This document shows, one piece after another, positions 35,603 to 45,605 of a stretch of DNA of 64,000 nucleotides (positions are counted from its first letter, which is position 1; each line of letters starts with the position of its first letter). Made by a program: the position numbers and the translations under genes. Source of the stretch: JAJRTE01 sp964418585 (lineage in GTDB: Bacteria > Myxococcota_A > UBA796 > JAJRTE01); the NCBI GenBank assembly GCA_964418585.1, contig CAYQMG010000006.1, forward strand, positions 32,288 to 96,287, read 5' to 3'. Below the pieces are notes generated by a model. It ran no database searches. It saw only the letters and a list, made by a program, of their open reading frames with translations, and had not been told where the DNA came from.

Positions 35603-36811
35603 ATGAGCGTCAAGAAGACCCTGGAGAGGCCGACACCCGGTTCCGGGATTGATGACGAGCGAGCTGCGGACCCCGCATCCGGCCTGTTCGGCCTGTCCTG
35701 CACCCCGGAAGACGCCCGCCTGGTGATCGTGCCTGTACCTTTCGAGGCCACCGTGTCCTATCGTGCGGGCACGGCTCAAGCCCCTCGGGCGATTCTCGAG
35801 GCGAGTCACCAGGTGGATCTGTTCGACCTGCACACCGGGAGACCGCACGAGGCCGGAATCGGGATGATCGATCCGCCCGAGGAGATGGTGCGTCTGGCCG
35901 AGAACGCGCGGCGGCTTGCCTGGCCTGTGGTGGAAGTCGGCGGGGCCGAGACCGATCCGACCGCACTCGAGCCGTTGGTCCAACAGGTGGATACGCTGTG
36001 TGCCCAGATGCACGAATGGGTGGCCCGGCAAGTTGGAGAGATACTGGACACCGGCCGGATTCCCGGGGTGTTGGGCGGGGAGCACGGGGTGGCGTTCGGT
36101 GCGATCGAGGCTGTGGCCCGACGTAGGCCCGGGCTGGGTGTGCTCCAGGTGGACGCTCATGCCGACCTCCGGCACGCCTACGAGGGATTCACCTGGTCCC
36201 ACGCCTCGGTGATGACCAATGTCCTGGACCGGATCCCGGAGGTGGCCCGTCTGGTCCAGGTGGGGGTGCGGGACCTGTGCGAGGCCGAGTACCGGCGAAT
36301 CTGTTCCGACTCCGGGCGGATCACCACCTGGTTCGACCCCTGGCTCCAGGCCGCAAAACAACAAGGTGTCCCGTGGGTTCAGATTGCCAGGAAGATCGTG
36401 GACGAACTTCCTGAAACAGTCTATGTTTCCCTGGACATCGATGGGCTCGACCCATCGCTTTGCCCCAATACCGGCACCCCGGTCCCGGGAGGACCAACCT
36501 TTCAGGAATTGGTCACCCTGCTCGACCTCCTGGTGGCCTCGGGACGTCGGATCGTTGGATTCGACCTGACCGAAGTCGCCCCGGGACCCGACCCGGACAG
36601 CCTGGACGCCATTGTGGGAGCCCGGGTCCTCTACAAGCTCGCCGGCTTCGCGCTCCTCTCCCGGTCCCTCATCGCTCCAGGCCCGTTCCACCGGGGAAGC
36701 TCGGCAACGGCACTCACCACCGAAGAACGCGCCGGGCCGGCAGCGCCCGGTACGCCCGGATATCTGGAGGACACCCATGGGTGGAGACCTGACCCGAAAG
36801 CGCAAGAATGA
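35603..36811 (+). CDS. Arginase/agmatinase-family ureohydrolase
   Basis: A 402-residue enzyme with the binuclear Mn2+ motifs of ureohydrolases in order: GVLGGEHGVAFG (GGEH in place of the usual GGDH), VLQVDAHADLRHAY, and VYVSLDIDGLDPSLCP. The downstream Glu lies in GFDLTEVAPGPDPDSLD. The family removes urea from arginine, agmatine or other guanidino compounds; the substrate cannot be chosen from these motifs. It is ~95 residues longer than typical agmatinases because of an N-terminal extension, an insert before GGEHG (near residues 105-145) and a C-terminal tail of ~35 residues. That tail is partly encoded by DNA shared with the start of fni (35-base overlap), so the two are likely translated together. 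GAAGG precedes the ATG. Confidence 0.85.
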   Translation: MSVKKTLERPTPGSGIDDERAADPASGLFGLSCTPEDARLVIVPVPFEATVSYRAGTAQAPRAILEASHQVDLFDLHTGRPHEAGIGMIDPPEEMVRLAENARRLAWPVVEVGGAETDPTALEPLVQQVDTLCAQMHEWVARQVGEILDTGRIPGVLGGEHGVAFGAIEAVARRRPGLGVLQVDAHADLRHAYEGFTWSHASVMTNVLDRIPEVARLVQVGVRDLCEAEYRRICSDSGRITTWFDPWLQAAKQQGVPWVQIARKIVDELPETVYVSLDIDGLDPSLCPNTGTPVPGGPTFQELVTLLDLLVASGRRIVGFDLTEVAPGPDPDSLDAIVGARVLYKLAGFALLSRSLIAPGPFHRGSSATALTTEERAGPAAPGTPGYLEDTHGWRPDPKAQE

Positions 36812-37883
36812 GCACCTCGAGATCTGCGCCACTCGACCGGTCGGTTCGGCGACCGGCGCCCTCCTGGACCAGGTGGGCCTCATCCATGACGCCGTTCCGG
36901 AACTCGCATGGGACGCGCTCGACCTTTCTGTCGAGATGTTCGGCAAGCGGCTGTCAGCCCCGATCTTGATCGCCTCCATGACCGGCGGTACGCCAGAGGC
37001 CGGGGCTTTCAACGAGGTGCTGGCTCGAGTCGCCGAGCGGCATCGGATCGGGCTCGCCCTGGGCAGTCAACGGGTCATGCTGGAGGACTCGAGCGCTGTC
37101 GAGGGGTTTCTGTTGAGAGACGTGGCCCCCACGACTTTGCTTCTGGGCAACCTCGGGGCGGTGCAGGCGGGCAAGGTCGATACCGGTGCGATTGAGCGGC
37201 GGCTGGTGCGTCCCTGTGGTCTGGACGGGCTGTGTCTCCACTTGAACGTGGCCCAGGAGTTGTTTCAGCCCGAAGGAGACCGGGACTTTCGTGGGGTTGG
37301 GCGGACCATCCGGCGATTGAGCCGGGAGCTGTCGGTACCGGTCCTCGTGAAGGAGACCGGGTGCGGGCTGTCGCGGTTTGTGGGGGCTCGATTGAAGGAG
37401 TGGGGTGTGGAGTGGGTCGATGTGTCCGGAGCAGGTGGCACATCGTTCGTCTCGGTGGAGTTGGCTCGAGGCCGGGTGTCCGGCTCGGTGGGGGACCTGT
37501 TTCGTGACTGGGGGGTACCCACGGCTGCGAGTTTGTGTCAGCTTTCAGGGCTGGGCGCACACCTGGTTGCTTCGGGCGGAGTGGAGACCGGGTTGGACGC
37601 GGCTCGAGCCCTGGTGCTGGGTGCCGAGGTGGTGGGCGTGGCGCGTCCCCTGCTCAGGGCCTATCACCGCGGTGGGGAGGAGGCGGTCGAGGCCGAGGTG
37701 CTGGCGCTCGTGGAAGGGCTCAAGGTCACGATGATGTTGACCGGGTCCCGAACCCTGTCGGATCTGCGGGCCCTTCCCTGGGTGTGTGGCCCGCGGCTCA
37801 GTGCCTGGCTCGAGCCTGGTACGCCGGTGCAGAAGCGGGCGCGGACCGCCGGGTTACACGTTGACCTGGGTGTGGCCCAGTGA
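36777..37883 (+). CDS. fni: Type 2 isopentenyl-diphosphate delta-isomerase (FMN-dependent)
   Basis: A 368-residue flavoenzyme that interconverts IPP and DMAPP for isoprenoid synthesis, using FMN, NAD(P)H and Mg2+. The family pattern is clear: N-terminal LTRKRKNEHLEIC, FMN-site SMTGGTPEA, LALGSQRVMLED, LLGNLGAVQ, VLVKETGCGLS, VDVSGAGGTSFV, and the phosphate-binding ASGGVETGLDAARALVLGA. The type 2 enzyme usually accompanies the mevalonate pathway, used by Myxococcota and a few other Gram-negatives (family knowledge). The start is the ATG at 36777 with GGAGG nine bases upstream, inside the end of the ureohydrolase gene; a longer frame from 36612 is a shadow. The sugar importer operon follows after 89 bases. 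Confidence 0.93.
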   Translation: MGGDLTRKRKNEHLEICATRPVGSATGALLDQVGLIHDAVPELAWDALDLSVEMFGKRLSAPILIASMTGGTPEAGAFNEVLARVAERHRIGLALGSQRVMLEDSSAVEGFLLRDVAPTTLLLGNLGAVQAGKVDTGAIERRLVRPCGLDGLCLHLNVAQELFQPEGDRDFRGVGRTIRRLSRELSVPVLVKETGCGLSRFVGARLKEWGVEWVDVSGAGGTSFVSVELARGRVSGSVGDLFRDWGVPTAASLCQLSGLGAHLVASGGVETGLDAARALVLGAEVVGVARPLLRAYHRGGEEAVEAEVLALVEGLKVTMMLTGSRTLSDLRALPWVCGPRLSAWLEPGTPVQKRARTAGLHVDLGVAQ

Positions 37884-37972
37884 TAAGCTAGGAAGCCGGC
37901 TCGGCCGCGCGAGGAATCCCTGGAGGAACACGCCGGGGGCGGACCTGCCACACGGGAAGGGAGAGGGGATAG

Positions 37973-39049
<1,077 letters not shown>

Positions 39050-39073
39050 CGCTTTTTCAGCAAGGGGGCGCTC

Positions 39074-40291
39074 ATGCGATTCCATCGACTGGTTCTGATC
39101 ATCACCGCCGTCGTCGTTTTTCTGGGGCTCAGTGAAACTCCGGGGGCGCTCGCACAAGGGGAGAAGACCCAGGTGGTTCTCTGGCATTCCTATCGGGGGG
39201 CAGAGAGGAAGGCCCTGGAGCAGGTGGTCGAGGCATTCAACGCCTCCCATTCCAGCATCGAGGTCCGGATGTTGGCGGTGCCCTTCGATGCGTTTCCGGA
39301 CAAGATCACCAACGCAATTCCGCAGGGGAAGGGGCCGGACATTTTCATTTTTGCCCACGACCGTATCGGAAACTGGGCGGAGAGCAAGGTGATCACCCCC
39401 ATCGACTTTTGGGCGGACGACCAGGTGCTCGCCCGGTTCATGCCCCAGACCGTGGAACCCCTCAAGTATCGCCGGAAACTCTACGGGCTCCCCATGGCGT
39501 TCAAGAGTACCGTGCTTTTCTACAACAAGGATCTCATTCAGACCCCGCCCAAGACCACCGACGAGATGATCGCGCTGGCAAAGCAGCACACGAACAAAGA
39601 GACCAAGAGCTACGGCCTCGTTTACGAGTTTGCCAACTTTTACATGCACGCCGCCTGGTTCCATGGATTCGGCGCTCGAGTTTTCGATGACGCCGGCAAT
39701 GTCACGCTCGACACACCCGAAGCGGCTGCATCGTTCCAGTTCGCCCAGGATTTGCGAAACAAGTACAAGGTTGTGCCCCAGGAATCCACCAGTGTATTGG
39801 TGACTTCCCTGTTCAACGAGGGCAAGGCAGCGATGGTGATCAACGGACCGTGGTTCCGGGCCGAACTGAAGCCGGGGCTCAACTATGGCGTCGCGCCACT
39901 CCCGATCGTATCGGCGACCCAGCAACCGGCCCGTCCGTTCATGGGGTCTGAGGCGGTTTTGATGAGTGCCCGGTCGAAGCATCAGGAGGAGGCGTTCGAG
40001 GTCATGACCTATCTCACCGACGTGGACGCAGCCGTGATCCGCATGAATGTTGGGAAACAGCCGGTGGCCACGGCCGGGGCCTATGAGTCGGTGTCGGATC
40101 CGATGATCAAGGTGTTCCGGGCGCAACTGGACAACAGTGTGCCCATGCCGAACACACCCCAGATGCTCCTGGTGTGGAGTCCGGTCACCAATGCGCTCAA
40201 CGCGGTCGTCACCGGGCGCAGTGCACCGGCGGAGGAGCTTCGAAAGGCTCAGGCCGAAATCGAAAAGAGTATCGCAGCGTCCCGCAGGTAA
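39074..40291 (+). CDS. malE: Sugar-binding protein of ABC importer (MalE-like)
   Basis: A 405-residue periplasmic solute-binding protein with a signal peptide (MRFHRLVLIITAVVVFLGLS, cleaved after GALAQ). There is no lipobox Cys, as expected for a free periplasmic protein. The fold pattern matches family 1 extracellular solute-binding proteins: QVVLWHSYRGAERKALEQ, GKGPDIFIFAHDRIGNWAES, LYGLPMAFKSTVLFYNKDL, GKAAMVINGPWFRAEL and FMGSEAVLMSARSKHQEEA. These are close to the maltodextrin/MalE subgroup, so oligosaccharide uptake is likely (inference). AAGGGGGC lies upstream of the ATG; the gap from malK is 24 bases. Confidence 0.9.
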   Translation: MRFHRLVLIITAVVVFLGLSETPGALAQGEKTQVVLWHSYRGAERKALEQVVEAFNASHSSIEVRMLAVPFDAFPDKITNAIPQGKGPDIFIFAHDRIGNWAESKVITPIDFWADDQVLARFMPQTVEPLKYRRKLYGLPMAFKSTVLFYNKDLIQTPPKTTDEMIALAKQHTNKETKSYGLVYEFANFYMHAAWFHGFGARVFDDAGNVTLDTPEAAASFQFAQDLRNKYKVVPQESTSVLVTSLFNEGKAAMVINGPWFRAELKPGLNYGVAPLPIVSATQQPARPFMGSEAVLMSARSKHQEEAFEVMTYLTDVDAAVIRMNVGKQPVATAGAYESVSDPMIKVFRAQLDNSVPMPNTPQMLLVWSPVTNALNAVVTGRSAPAEELRKAQAEIEKSIAASRR

Positions 40292-40378
40292 GGGACGGGG
40301 CCGCTTCGGTGCATGCCTGTCACCGCGATCGGTTCGCCTGCTCGCGGCCCACAACGTCGTTCAGGGAGGATCCTCGTC

Positions 40379-42382
40379 GTGCCCGCCCGTCCAGAGTCGA
40401 ACAAGGAGACCCCTCCTTCCCGTCCGTCGGCCGTGGGGATTTCCGTGGTGTTGGCCGTGTGCACCGGCCTGCTCCTCGTCCTGCTTGCCGTGCTCTCCGT
40501 CACATGGAGCCGGAACGTTGCGGAACTCGATGCCATCATCCGGGCGCGTACCCTCGCAGACCTGGTGGCCCGGATCGACAGCGGCACCGATACCGGCGTG
40601 GCCCGCATTCAGGAACTCGTCGACAGGGCCAAGGAGGTCCTGCCCGGGACGCGGGAAATCCTTGTGCTCGAGGGGGTCACCTTCATCGCCCATACCGACC
40701 CGACGCTCGCCGGCACGCGGCTCAAGCGGACCGTCGAGCACAAGGTACTCTACGACGACATCGACGAGTTGGCGGACCACCTGGAACGGAACGCCGAGGA
40801 ACGGAAGAAATATCCGGAACTCGAGGAGAATCCCTATGCGACGGTGGCGATCGAGTCCTCGGCGGACGAGGTCTATGTTGCCGCACCCATCCTCGAGGGG
40901 GAGCGAGATGTCCGTGGGATCGTGGCGATCAAGGGCCCCCCGCCACCGCTGGAACAGGGGCGCTTCGTTTTCTGGCTGTCCCTGGGTGCGGCTGCCATCA
41001 TCGTGCTGACGTGGTTGACGGTACAGTTCGGAGGCTCCTCGGCGAGGGCCGCGTCCGGGGTGTTCTTCCTCCTCGCCACCGGCCTCGTGCTCAAATACCA
41101 TGTTGATATCACCAATCGTGCAGTTCGGGACACCGTGTCCGGAACCGCCGAACAGTGTCTCGCCCTCTGGCAGGGTACGGTGGCGGCGGAGTCATCGACC
41201 TCGGCATTCCGTGCCCCGGCTTCCGGCGACGAGTTCCTTCAGGCCATCGACCTGACGCGGAACGGAGACCCCGCCCGGTGGTTCGAGCCGGCCGGTAAGA
41301 CGGGAGTGCCCCTGGTTGCCTCCGAAGCAGAACCCCCGGCCGCACAGCAACTTCGACCCGGCGAGGACCTCCGTGTGGATAGCCGTTGGATCTGGCGCGG
41401 GTTCGGCGTCATCGCGTTCATGGTGGCCCTCTACATCGTGCTCATGATGACGGGAAAAACCGAACGCGCGGCCGCGGTCTTCCGCGAGCACTGGTATGCC
41501 TACGCCTATGTCGCCCCGGCCGTCATCGGGGCGGTCGTACTGGTGTTCGGGCCGTTCCTGTTCGCGATCGGACTGGCTTTCTACACTCGAGTCTACGATA
41601 CGTACCGATTCGTCGGACTTCAGAATTTCATCGAGATTCTTTCCAACTTCAGGATCACCGAAAGCCGGAATTTCTATCGGACGCTTGGAGTCACGGTCAT
41701 GTGGACCGTGGTGAACGTGTCCCTCCACGTATCCATCGGCCTCGGGTTGGCCATGCTGCTCAAGGACAAGTCGCTCAAGTTCACCCCGGTTTACCGGACA
41801 CTCCTCATCATCCCCTGGGCACTCCCGAACTACATCACGGCGCTGATCTGGAAGGGAATGTTCAACAAGGAGTACGGCGCGGTGAATGCTTTGCTGGAGA
41901 AATTGCACGTATTCGAGTGGCTTCACATCGAGCCCATAAGCTGGTTTACGACGTTCTGGGGCGCGTTTACAGCCAACCTGGTGACAAACGTATGGCTCGG
42001 GTTCCCCTTCATGATGGTGATCAGCCTGGGGGCGTTGCAGTCGATTCCGGCGGACCTGTACGAAGCGGCCGACGTGGACGGTGCAGGGCGGCTGGACAAG
42101 TTCTTTCGGATTACCTTGCCCCTGCTGAAGCCGGCCCTGTTTCCTGCAGTGATTCTCGGAGTCATCTGGACGTTCAACAACTTCAACATCATCTACCTGG
42201 TGTCGGCCGGCGCTCCGGACAACAAGACCGATATCCTGATAACAGAGGCATATCGTTGGGCGTTCGAGAAGTATCAGTACGGGTATGCCTCGGCATACTC
42301 GATGATCATCTTCCTGATCCTGTTCGGATACACCTACGTGACCAACCGGATCACGAAGTCGACCGAGGGGGCGTACGAATGA
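40379..42382 (+). CDS. malF: MalF-type sugar permease with extra N-terminal sensor-like periplasmic domain
   Basis: A 667-residue protein. The last ~300 residues are a normal MalF permease: YVAPAVIGAVVLVFGPFLF, a six-helix core and the EAA loop EAADVDGAGRLDKFFRITLPLLKP. The first ~370 residues are extra: a helix (VGISVVLAVCTGLLLVLLAV), a ~150-residue periplasmic region that reads like a single Cache sensor domain (REILVLEGVTFIAHTDPTL, ENPYATVAIESSADEVYVAA), two further helices, a second extracytoplasmic segment and another helix. E. coli MalF is 514 residues with a different P2 loop. I chose the GTG at 40379, which has GGGAGG nine bases upstream; the ATG at 40313 is in frame but lacks one. 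Confidence 0.85.
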   Translation: MPARPESNKETPPSRPSAVGISVVLAVCTGLLLVLLAVLSVTWSRNVAELDAIIRARTLADLVARIDSGTDTGVARIQELVDRAKEVLPGTREILVLEGVTFIAHTDPTLAGTRLKRTVEHKVLYDDIDELADHLERNAEERKKYPELEENPYATVAIESSADEVYVAAPILEGERDVRGIVAIKGPPPPLEQGRFVFWLSLGAAAIIVLTWLTVQFGGSSARAASGVFFLLATGLVLKYHVDITNRAVRDTVSGTAEQCLALWQGTVAAESSTSAFRAPASGDEFLQAIDLTRNGDPARWFEPAGKTGVPLVASEAEPPAAQQLRPGEDLRVDSRWIWRGFGVIAFMVALYIVLMMTGKTERAAAVFREHWYAYAYVAPAVIGAVVLVFGPFLFAIGLAFYTRVYDTYRFVGLQNFIEILSNFRITESRNFYRTLGVTVMWTVVNVSLHVSIGLGLAMLLKDKSLKFTPVYRTLLIIPWALPNYITALIWKGMFNKEYGAVNALLEKLHVFEWLHIEPISWFTTFWGAFTANLVTNVWLGFPFMMVISLGALQSIPADLYEAADVDGAGRLDKFFRITLPLLKPALFPAVILGVIWTFNNFNIIYLVSAGAPDNKTDILITEAYRWAFEKYQYGYASAYSMIIFLILFGYTYVTNRITKSTEGAYE

Positions 42383-42437
42383 GGAAAGCCGGGGCTCGAG
42401 GAAGCGGGGGGAACCGGCTGCAACCTGGGGACGTGGC

Positions 42438-43292
42438 GTGATGGACAGAAATGCGACGGTCACGGGCAAACGGTTGGCCAACGCCAGGCTGTTGAGCCAT
42501 GCGGTGCTGATATTTGTGACGATCTTGACCCTGTATCCGGTGATCTGGGTGCTCAAGATGGCGTTCACCCCGGTGCAAGGGTTCAGCACCTCATTGAACC
42601 CGATCCCGTCCAATCCTTCGTTGGAGAATTTCGTCTACCTGTTCAGGGAAACCCAGTTCGTGAAGTGGGGGATCAATTCGCTCATCGTGGCCGCTGCCAC
42701 CACGTTGGTGGGCATCTTTTTCTCGTGTACCGCCGCTTACGCCTTCAGCCGGTTTCGCTTCCCGGGTCGCAAGGAGATGCTTCTGGGCTTTCTGGTGACC
42801 CAGATGTTTCCCGGCGTGATGATGATGATCCCCCTCTACCTCCTCATCTCATGGCTTGGGCTGCTCGATTCCCTGACCGGACTGATCCTGGTCTACTCGA
42901 CCACTTCGCTCCCCTTTTCCACCTGGATGCTGAAAGGATACTTCGACACGATCCCCAAGGACCTGGAGGAAAGCGCCATCATGGACGGGGCCACTCGAGG
43001 CATGATCTTCTGGAAGATCATCATACCCCTGGCCCGACCGGCCATTGCCGTGGTCGCGCTCTTCTCTTTCATGAGTGCATGGAACGAGTTCATCCTGGCC
43101 GCGACCTTCATGAATCAGGAGAGCATGTACACCCTTCCGGTGGGCTTGAAGATGATGGTCGGGCAGTACTCGACCGAGTGGGGGCATTTCTCCGCAGCCT
43201 CGCTGCTGGTCAGTTTCCCCATTGTGGCCCTCTTCTTCTATCTGCAGCAGCACCTGGTCAGCGGCTTGATGGCTGGCGGTGTCAAGGGGTAG
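42438..43292 (+). CDS. malG: Sugar ABC importer permease, MalG-like
   Basis: A 284-residue six-helix permease. The ATPase-docking EAA loop reads EESAIMDGATRGMIFWKIIIPLARP, as in MalG. Other family features are SCTAAYAFSRFRFPGRKEML, TQMFPGVMMMIPLYLLISWL, MSAWNEFILAATFM and the end SGLMAGGVKG. With MalF it forms the channel fed by the binding protein and driven by MalK. The frame starts GTG-ATG, so translation may begin at 42438 or 42441. The gap from malF is 55 bases. No terminator follows within 120 bases; the strong hairpin further on belongs to the opposite-strand tRNA. Confidence 0.92.
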   Translation: MMDRNATVTGKRLANARLLSHAVLIFVTILTLYPVIWVLKMAFTPVQGFSTSLNPIPSNPSLENFVYLFRETQFVKWGINSLIVAAATTLVGIFFSCTAAYAFSRFRFPGRKEMLLGFLVTQMFPGVMMMIPLYLLISWLGLLDSLTGLILVYSTTSLPFSTWMLKGYFDTIPKDLEESAIMDGATRGMIFWKIIIPLARPAIAVVALFSFMSAWNEFILAATFMNQESMYTLPVGLKMMVGQYSTEWGHFSAASLLVSFPIVALFFYLQQHLVSGLMAGGVKG

Positions 43293-43413
43293 CAAGGATT
43301 CTGGAACGTCCGGCTGGAGACATCGACGCCGGCCCGGTCTGATGGCTGACGGTGCGAATTGGCATGTTGGCATGGGATGGGGGCGTCTGATCTCGGGGGC
43401 GTCGAGACAGGAC

Positions 43414-43445
43414 AAAAAAACCCGAGCCCACATCGTGGGCCCGGG
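43414..43445 (-). terminator. Rho-independent terminator of tRNA-Arg
   Basis: An 11-bp stem (43421-43431 with 43435-43445, one G-U pair) with a 3-base loop is followed on the minus strand by seven T at 43420-43414. It lies 7 bases after the tRNA 3' end. Confidence 0.92.
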
Positions 43446-43452
43446 GTACGCA

Positions 43453-43526
43453 TACGCCCGGCAGGATTTGAACCTGCGGCCTCTGGCTTCGGAGGCCAGC
43501 GCTCTATCCACCTGAGCTACGGGCGC
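43453..43526 (-). tRNA. tRNA-Arg (anticodon CCG)
   Basis: A cloverleaf can be drawn: acceptor 5' GCGCCCG pairing with CGGGCGT (first pair G-U), D arm with AGCTCAGGTGGATAGAGCG, anticodon stem CTGGC/GCCAG enclosing CTCCGAA, and T arm GCAGG-TTCAAAT-CCTGC. The anticodon CCG reads CGG arginine codons, common in this GC-rich DNA. CCA is not encoded. It is a single-gene transcription unit with a near-consensus promoter and a strong terminator. Confidence 0.95.
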
Positions 43527-43546
43527 TCAGCCACGCGGCACCGGCA

Positions 43547-43575
43547 ATGGTACTCGTGCATACGCCGGGTGTCAA
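43547..43575 (-). promoter_or_regulatory. Promoter of tRNA-Arg
   Basis: On the minus strand, perfect TTGACA (43575-43570), a 17-base spacer and TACCAT (43552-43547), placing transcription start about 15 bases before the tRNA 5' end. This is the best sigma-70 match in the window. Confidence 0.75.
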
Positions 43576-43631
43576 GAGGAATCGTGCAAGGCCGGTCCGG
43601 GTGGATGGTTCGGTTGTTCAGGCCCGGGGGA

Positions 43632-45557
43632 TCAACGTGGTTCCGGTTGTCCTGCCGCCTCAGGTCCCACGATAATGGAGAGTGTGGTCGCGAGGACGGT
43701 GCGGTTCTTGCCTTCTGATTTGGCGCGATAGAGTGCGCGGTCGGCGCGATTTACGAACTGGTTGGGCGTTTCGCGCGCCTGGTATTCCGCGCATCCGATG
43801 CTCACCGTGATACGGAACCGGAGACCTGCTTCCGTGCGGAAGATCTGCGACTCGATGGCGCGTCGAACGCGCTCAGCCACTTCCCGGGCTATCCGCCAGG
43901 AAGTTCCCGGCAGGATGACAGCGAACTCTTCGCCGCCGTAGCGGCAGGCGACATCTGTGGCGCGGAGGCCTTGTCGGAGTACGGAGCCGACGGCGGCGAG
44001 CACGTGGTCGCCTTGAGGGTGACCATAGTGGTCGTTGAGTTGTTTGAAGTCGTCGATATCGAGCATGAGGAGTGAGAGTGGTCTTTCCGGGGGATTGGCG
44101 CGTTCCACCTCCTCGGCGAGGCACTGGAGGAAGCGGCGTTTGTTGAAGAGGCGGGTAAGTGCGTCGGTGTGGGCCATGGCGCGATAGGCGAGCGCGTTTC
44201 GGTGGAGTGTTTCCCGTTCGCGGTAGAGTGCGTGGATCCAGTCGGCGAGTCCCCAGGAGAGCACGAGGACTTCGACGAGGGAGGAGCCCTGGAAGCTGTG
44301 GATGGTCCAGCTTTTGAAAGGAATGAAGCCTGCAAAGACGAAGAGGTAGAGGAGCATGCCGGAGGAGAAGACGGACCAGGCGACGAGGAAGAAACGAGCG
44401 GGTCGAGATCCTTGCCGTGCGATGGCGATTCCCGGGAGTGCGAGGAGGATGGCGTATGGCACGCCGAGGACCTGGTATCCGCGGCTGGCCAGTGCTGGGG
44501 GGACGAGTGGGGTGGCTGCGAGGATGGAGAGGCCGGCGCCGACGAGTCCGAGCAGGAGGCGGTCGAGGGTTGGGGTTCTGCACGCGGTGGCGAGGTAGGA
44601 GCGGACGAAGAGGATGAGGGCGACCATGGAGACGCCCAGAGCGGAGAGTGTGAATCGGACGGCGGCGTCGGAGCAACCCGGGAAGAAGAACTGGGTGACC
44701 GTTCCGTTGATTCCGGCGAAGTAGAGCACGAGTGCTGTCACGTGGACGAAGTTGAAAAGGAACCTGCGGTCTCGCACGACCAGACCGACGCACAGGCTGG
44801 TGAGGGCGAGCATGAGCATGGTGCCATAGTAGGCACCGAAGAGGAGCGTGCGTGCAGTGAGGCGTTCGTGGACCGCGGCGGTGGTTCCAATGGAAGCGGC
44901 CACGAAGACGGTCCAGGGACTCTGGATTCGGAGGTAGCAGGTGATGATGCCGTGGGCACTGGGGGGAAGAGGGAAGAGCAGCGGCTTGCGCGCGATGTCG
45001 TCCCCCTGTCCGGGGGGGATGTCTCCGGCGATTACGGCAGAGTGAGGGGAGAAGGAGCCTCGAGGCCTGGGCGGGGTGGTGAAGAACTGGACGGACCCGT
45101 GGTTGGGCCAGTCCAGGAGCAGGAGGAGGGGTTCGCGCTCCGCGTGCGTGGCCCAGGTGGAGGCATCGACGCGGATCCGCAACCAGACAGCGTCTCCGGG
45201 GGTGCTGTCCCGTATGAACCCCCCGACAACGGGTCGGAAGCGGCCTTGCCGATCTGCCGCCATCGCATCCTCGACGGAAAGGCGGCTGTCGCGGTCGAGC
45301 AGGAAGGCCATTCGGTCGCCCACCTGCTGGTATGGCTCGCGTGGAGCGAGCCTCACCACCGGGACTTCGGGGGGGTGGGATGAATCACGGGAAGCGGCCG
45401 GGGAAGGATGGTCCGGGACGAGCAACAGGACGGCCAGCCCCGCGAGGATGAGGCGGCCGCTGTTGGCGCGTTGCGTTCGATCTGTCGTGTTCGTGGCTGT
45501 CACCGAAACCCCAGGCATCGACCCCGCGCCTTTCCTTGGATATTGGTCACGGGACAT
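43632..45557 (-). CDS. Diguanylate cyclase with 7TMR-DISM sensor module
   Basis: A 641-residue membrane enzyme making the second messenger c-di-GMP from GTP. A signal-peptide-like segment (LILAGLAVLLLVP) is followed by a periplasmic DISM-type beta domain (about residues 70-215), a seven-helix 7TMR-DISM membrane module (about 215-420), and a C-terminal GGDEF domain. The active-site motif is GGEEF (CRYGGEEFAVIL), and the product-inhibition site RxxD is present as RATD five residues before it. DIDDFKQLNDHYGHPQGD is the usual metal/substrate helix. It is therefore predicted active and feedback-inhibited. The start is uncertain among 45605, 45557 and 45518; the last two have GGAAAGG-like sites upstream. 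Periplasmic carbohydrates or similar ligands are typical DISM inputs (family knowledge). Confidence 0.9.
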   Translation of the reverse strand: MSRDQYPRKGAGSMPGVSVTATNTTDRTQRANSGRLILAGLAVLLLVPDHPSPAASRDSSHPPEVPVVRLAPREPYQQVGDRMAFLLDRDSRLSVEDAMAADRQGRFRPVVGGFIRDSTPGDAVWLRIRVDASTWATHAEREPLLLLLDWPNHGSVQFFTTPPRPRGSFSPHSAVIAGDIPPGQGDDIARKPLLFPLPPSAHGIITCYLRIQSPWTVFVAASIGTTAAVHERLTARTLLFGAYYGTMLMLALTSLCVGLVVRDRRFLFNFVHVTALVLYFAGINGTVTQFFFPGCSDAAVRFTLSALGVSMVALILFVRSYLATACRTPTLDRLLLGLVGAGLSILAATPLVPPALASRGYQVLGVPYAILLALPGIAIARQGSRPARFFLVAWSVFSSGMLLYLFVFAGFIPFKSWTIHSFQGSSLVEVLVLSWGLADWIHALYRERETLHRNALAYRAMAHTDALTRLFNKRRFLQCLAEEVERANPPERPLSLLMLDIDDFKQLNDHYGHPQGDHVLAAVGSVLRQGLRATDVACRYGGEEFAVILPGTSWRIAREVAERVRRAIESQIFRTEAGLRFRITVSIGCAEYQARETPNQFVNRADRALYRAKSEGKNRTVLATTLSIIVGPEAAGQPEPR

Positions 45558-45605
45558 CGTGCCTGACCTTTCCAACCGTGGCCCGTGTCCGGAGGAAGCC
45601 CGCAC

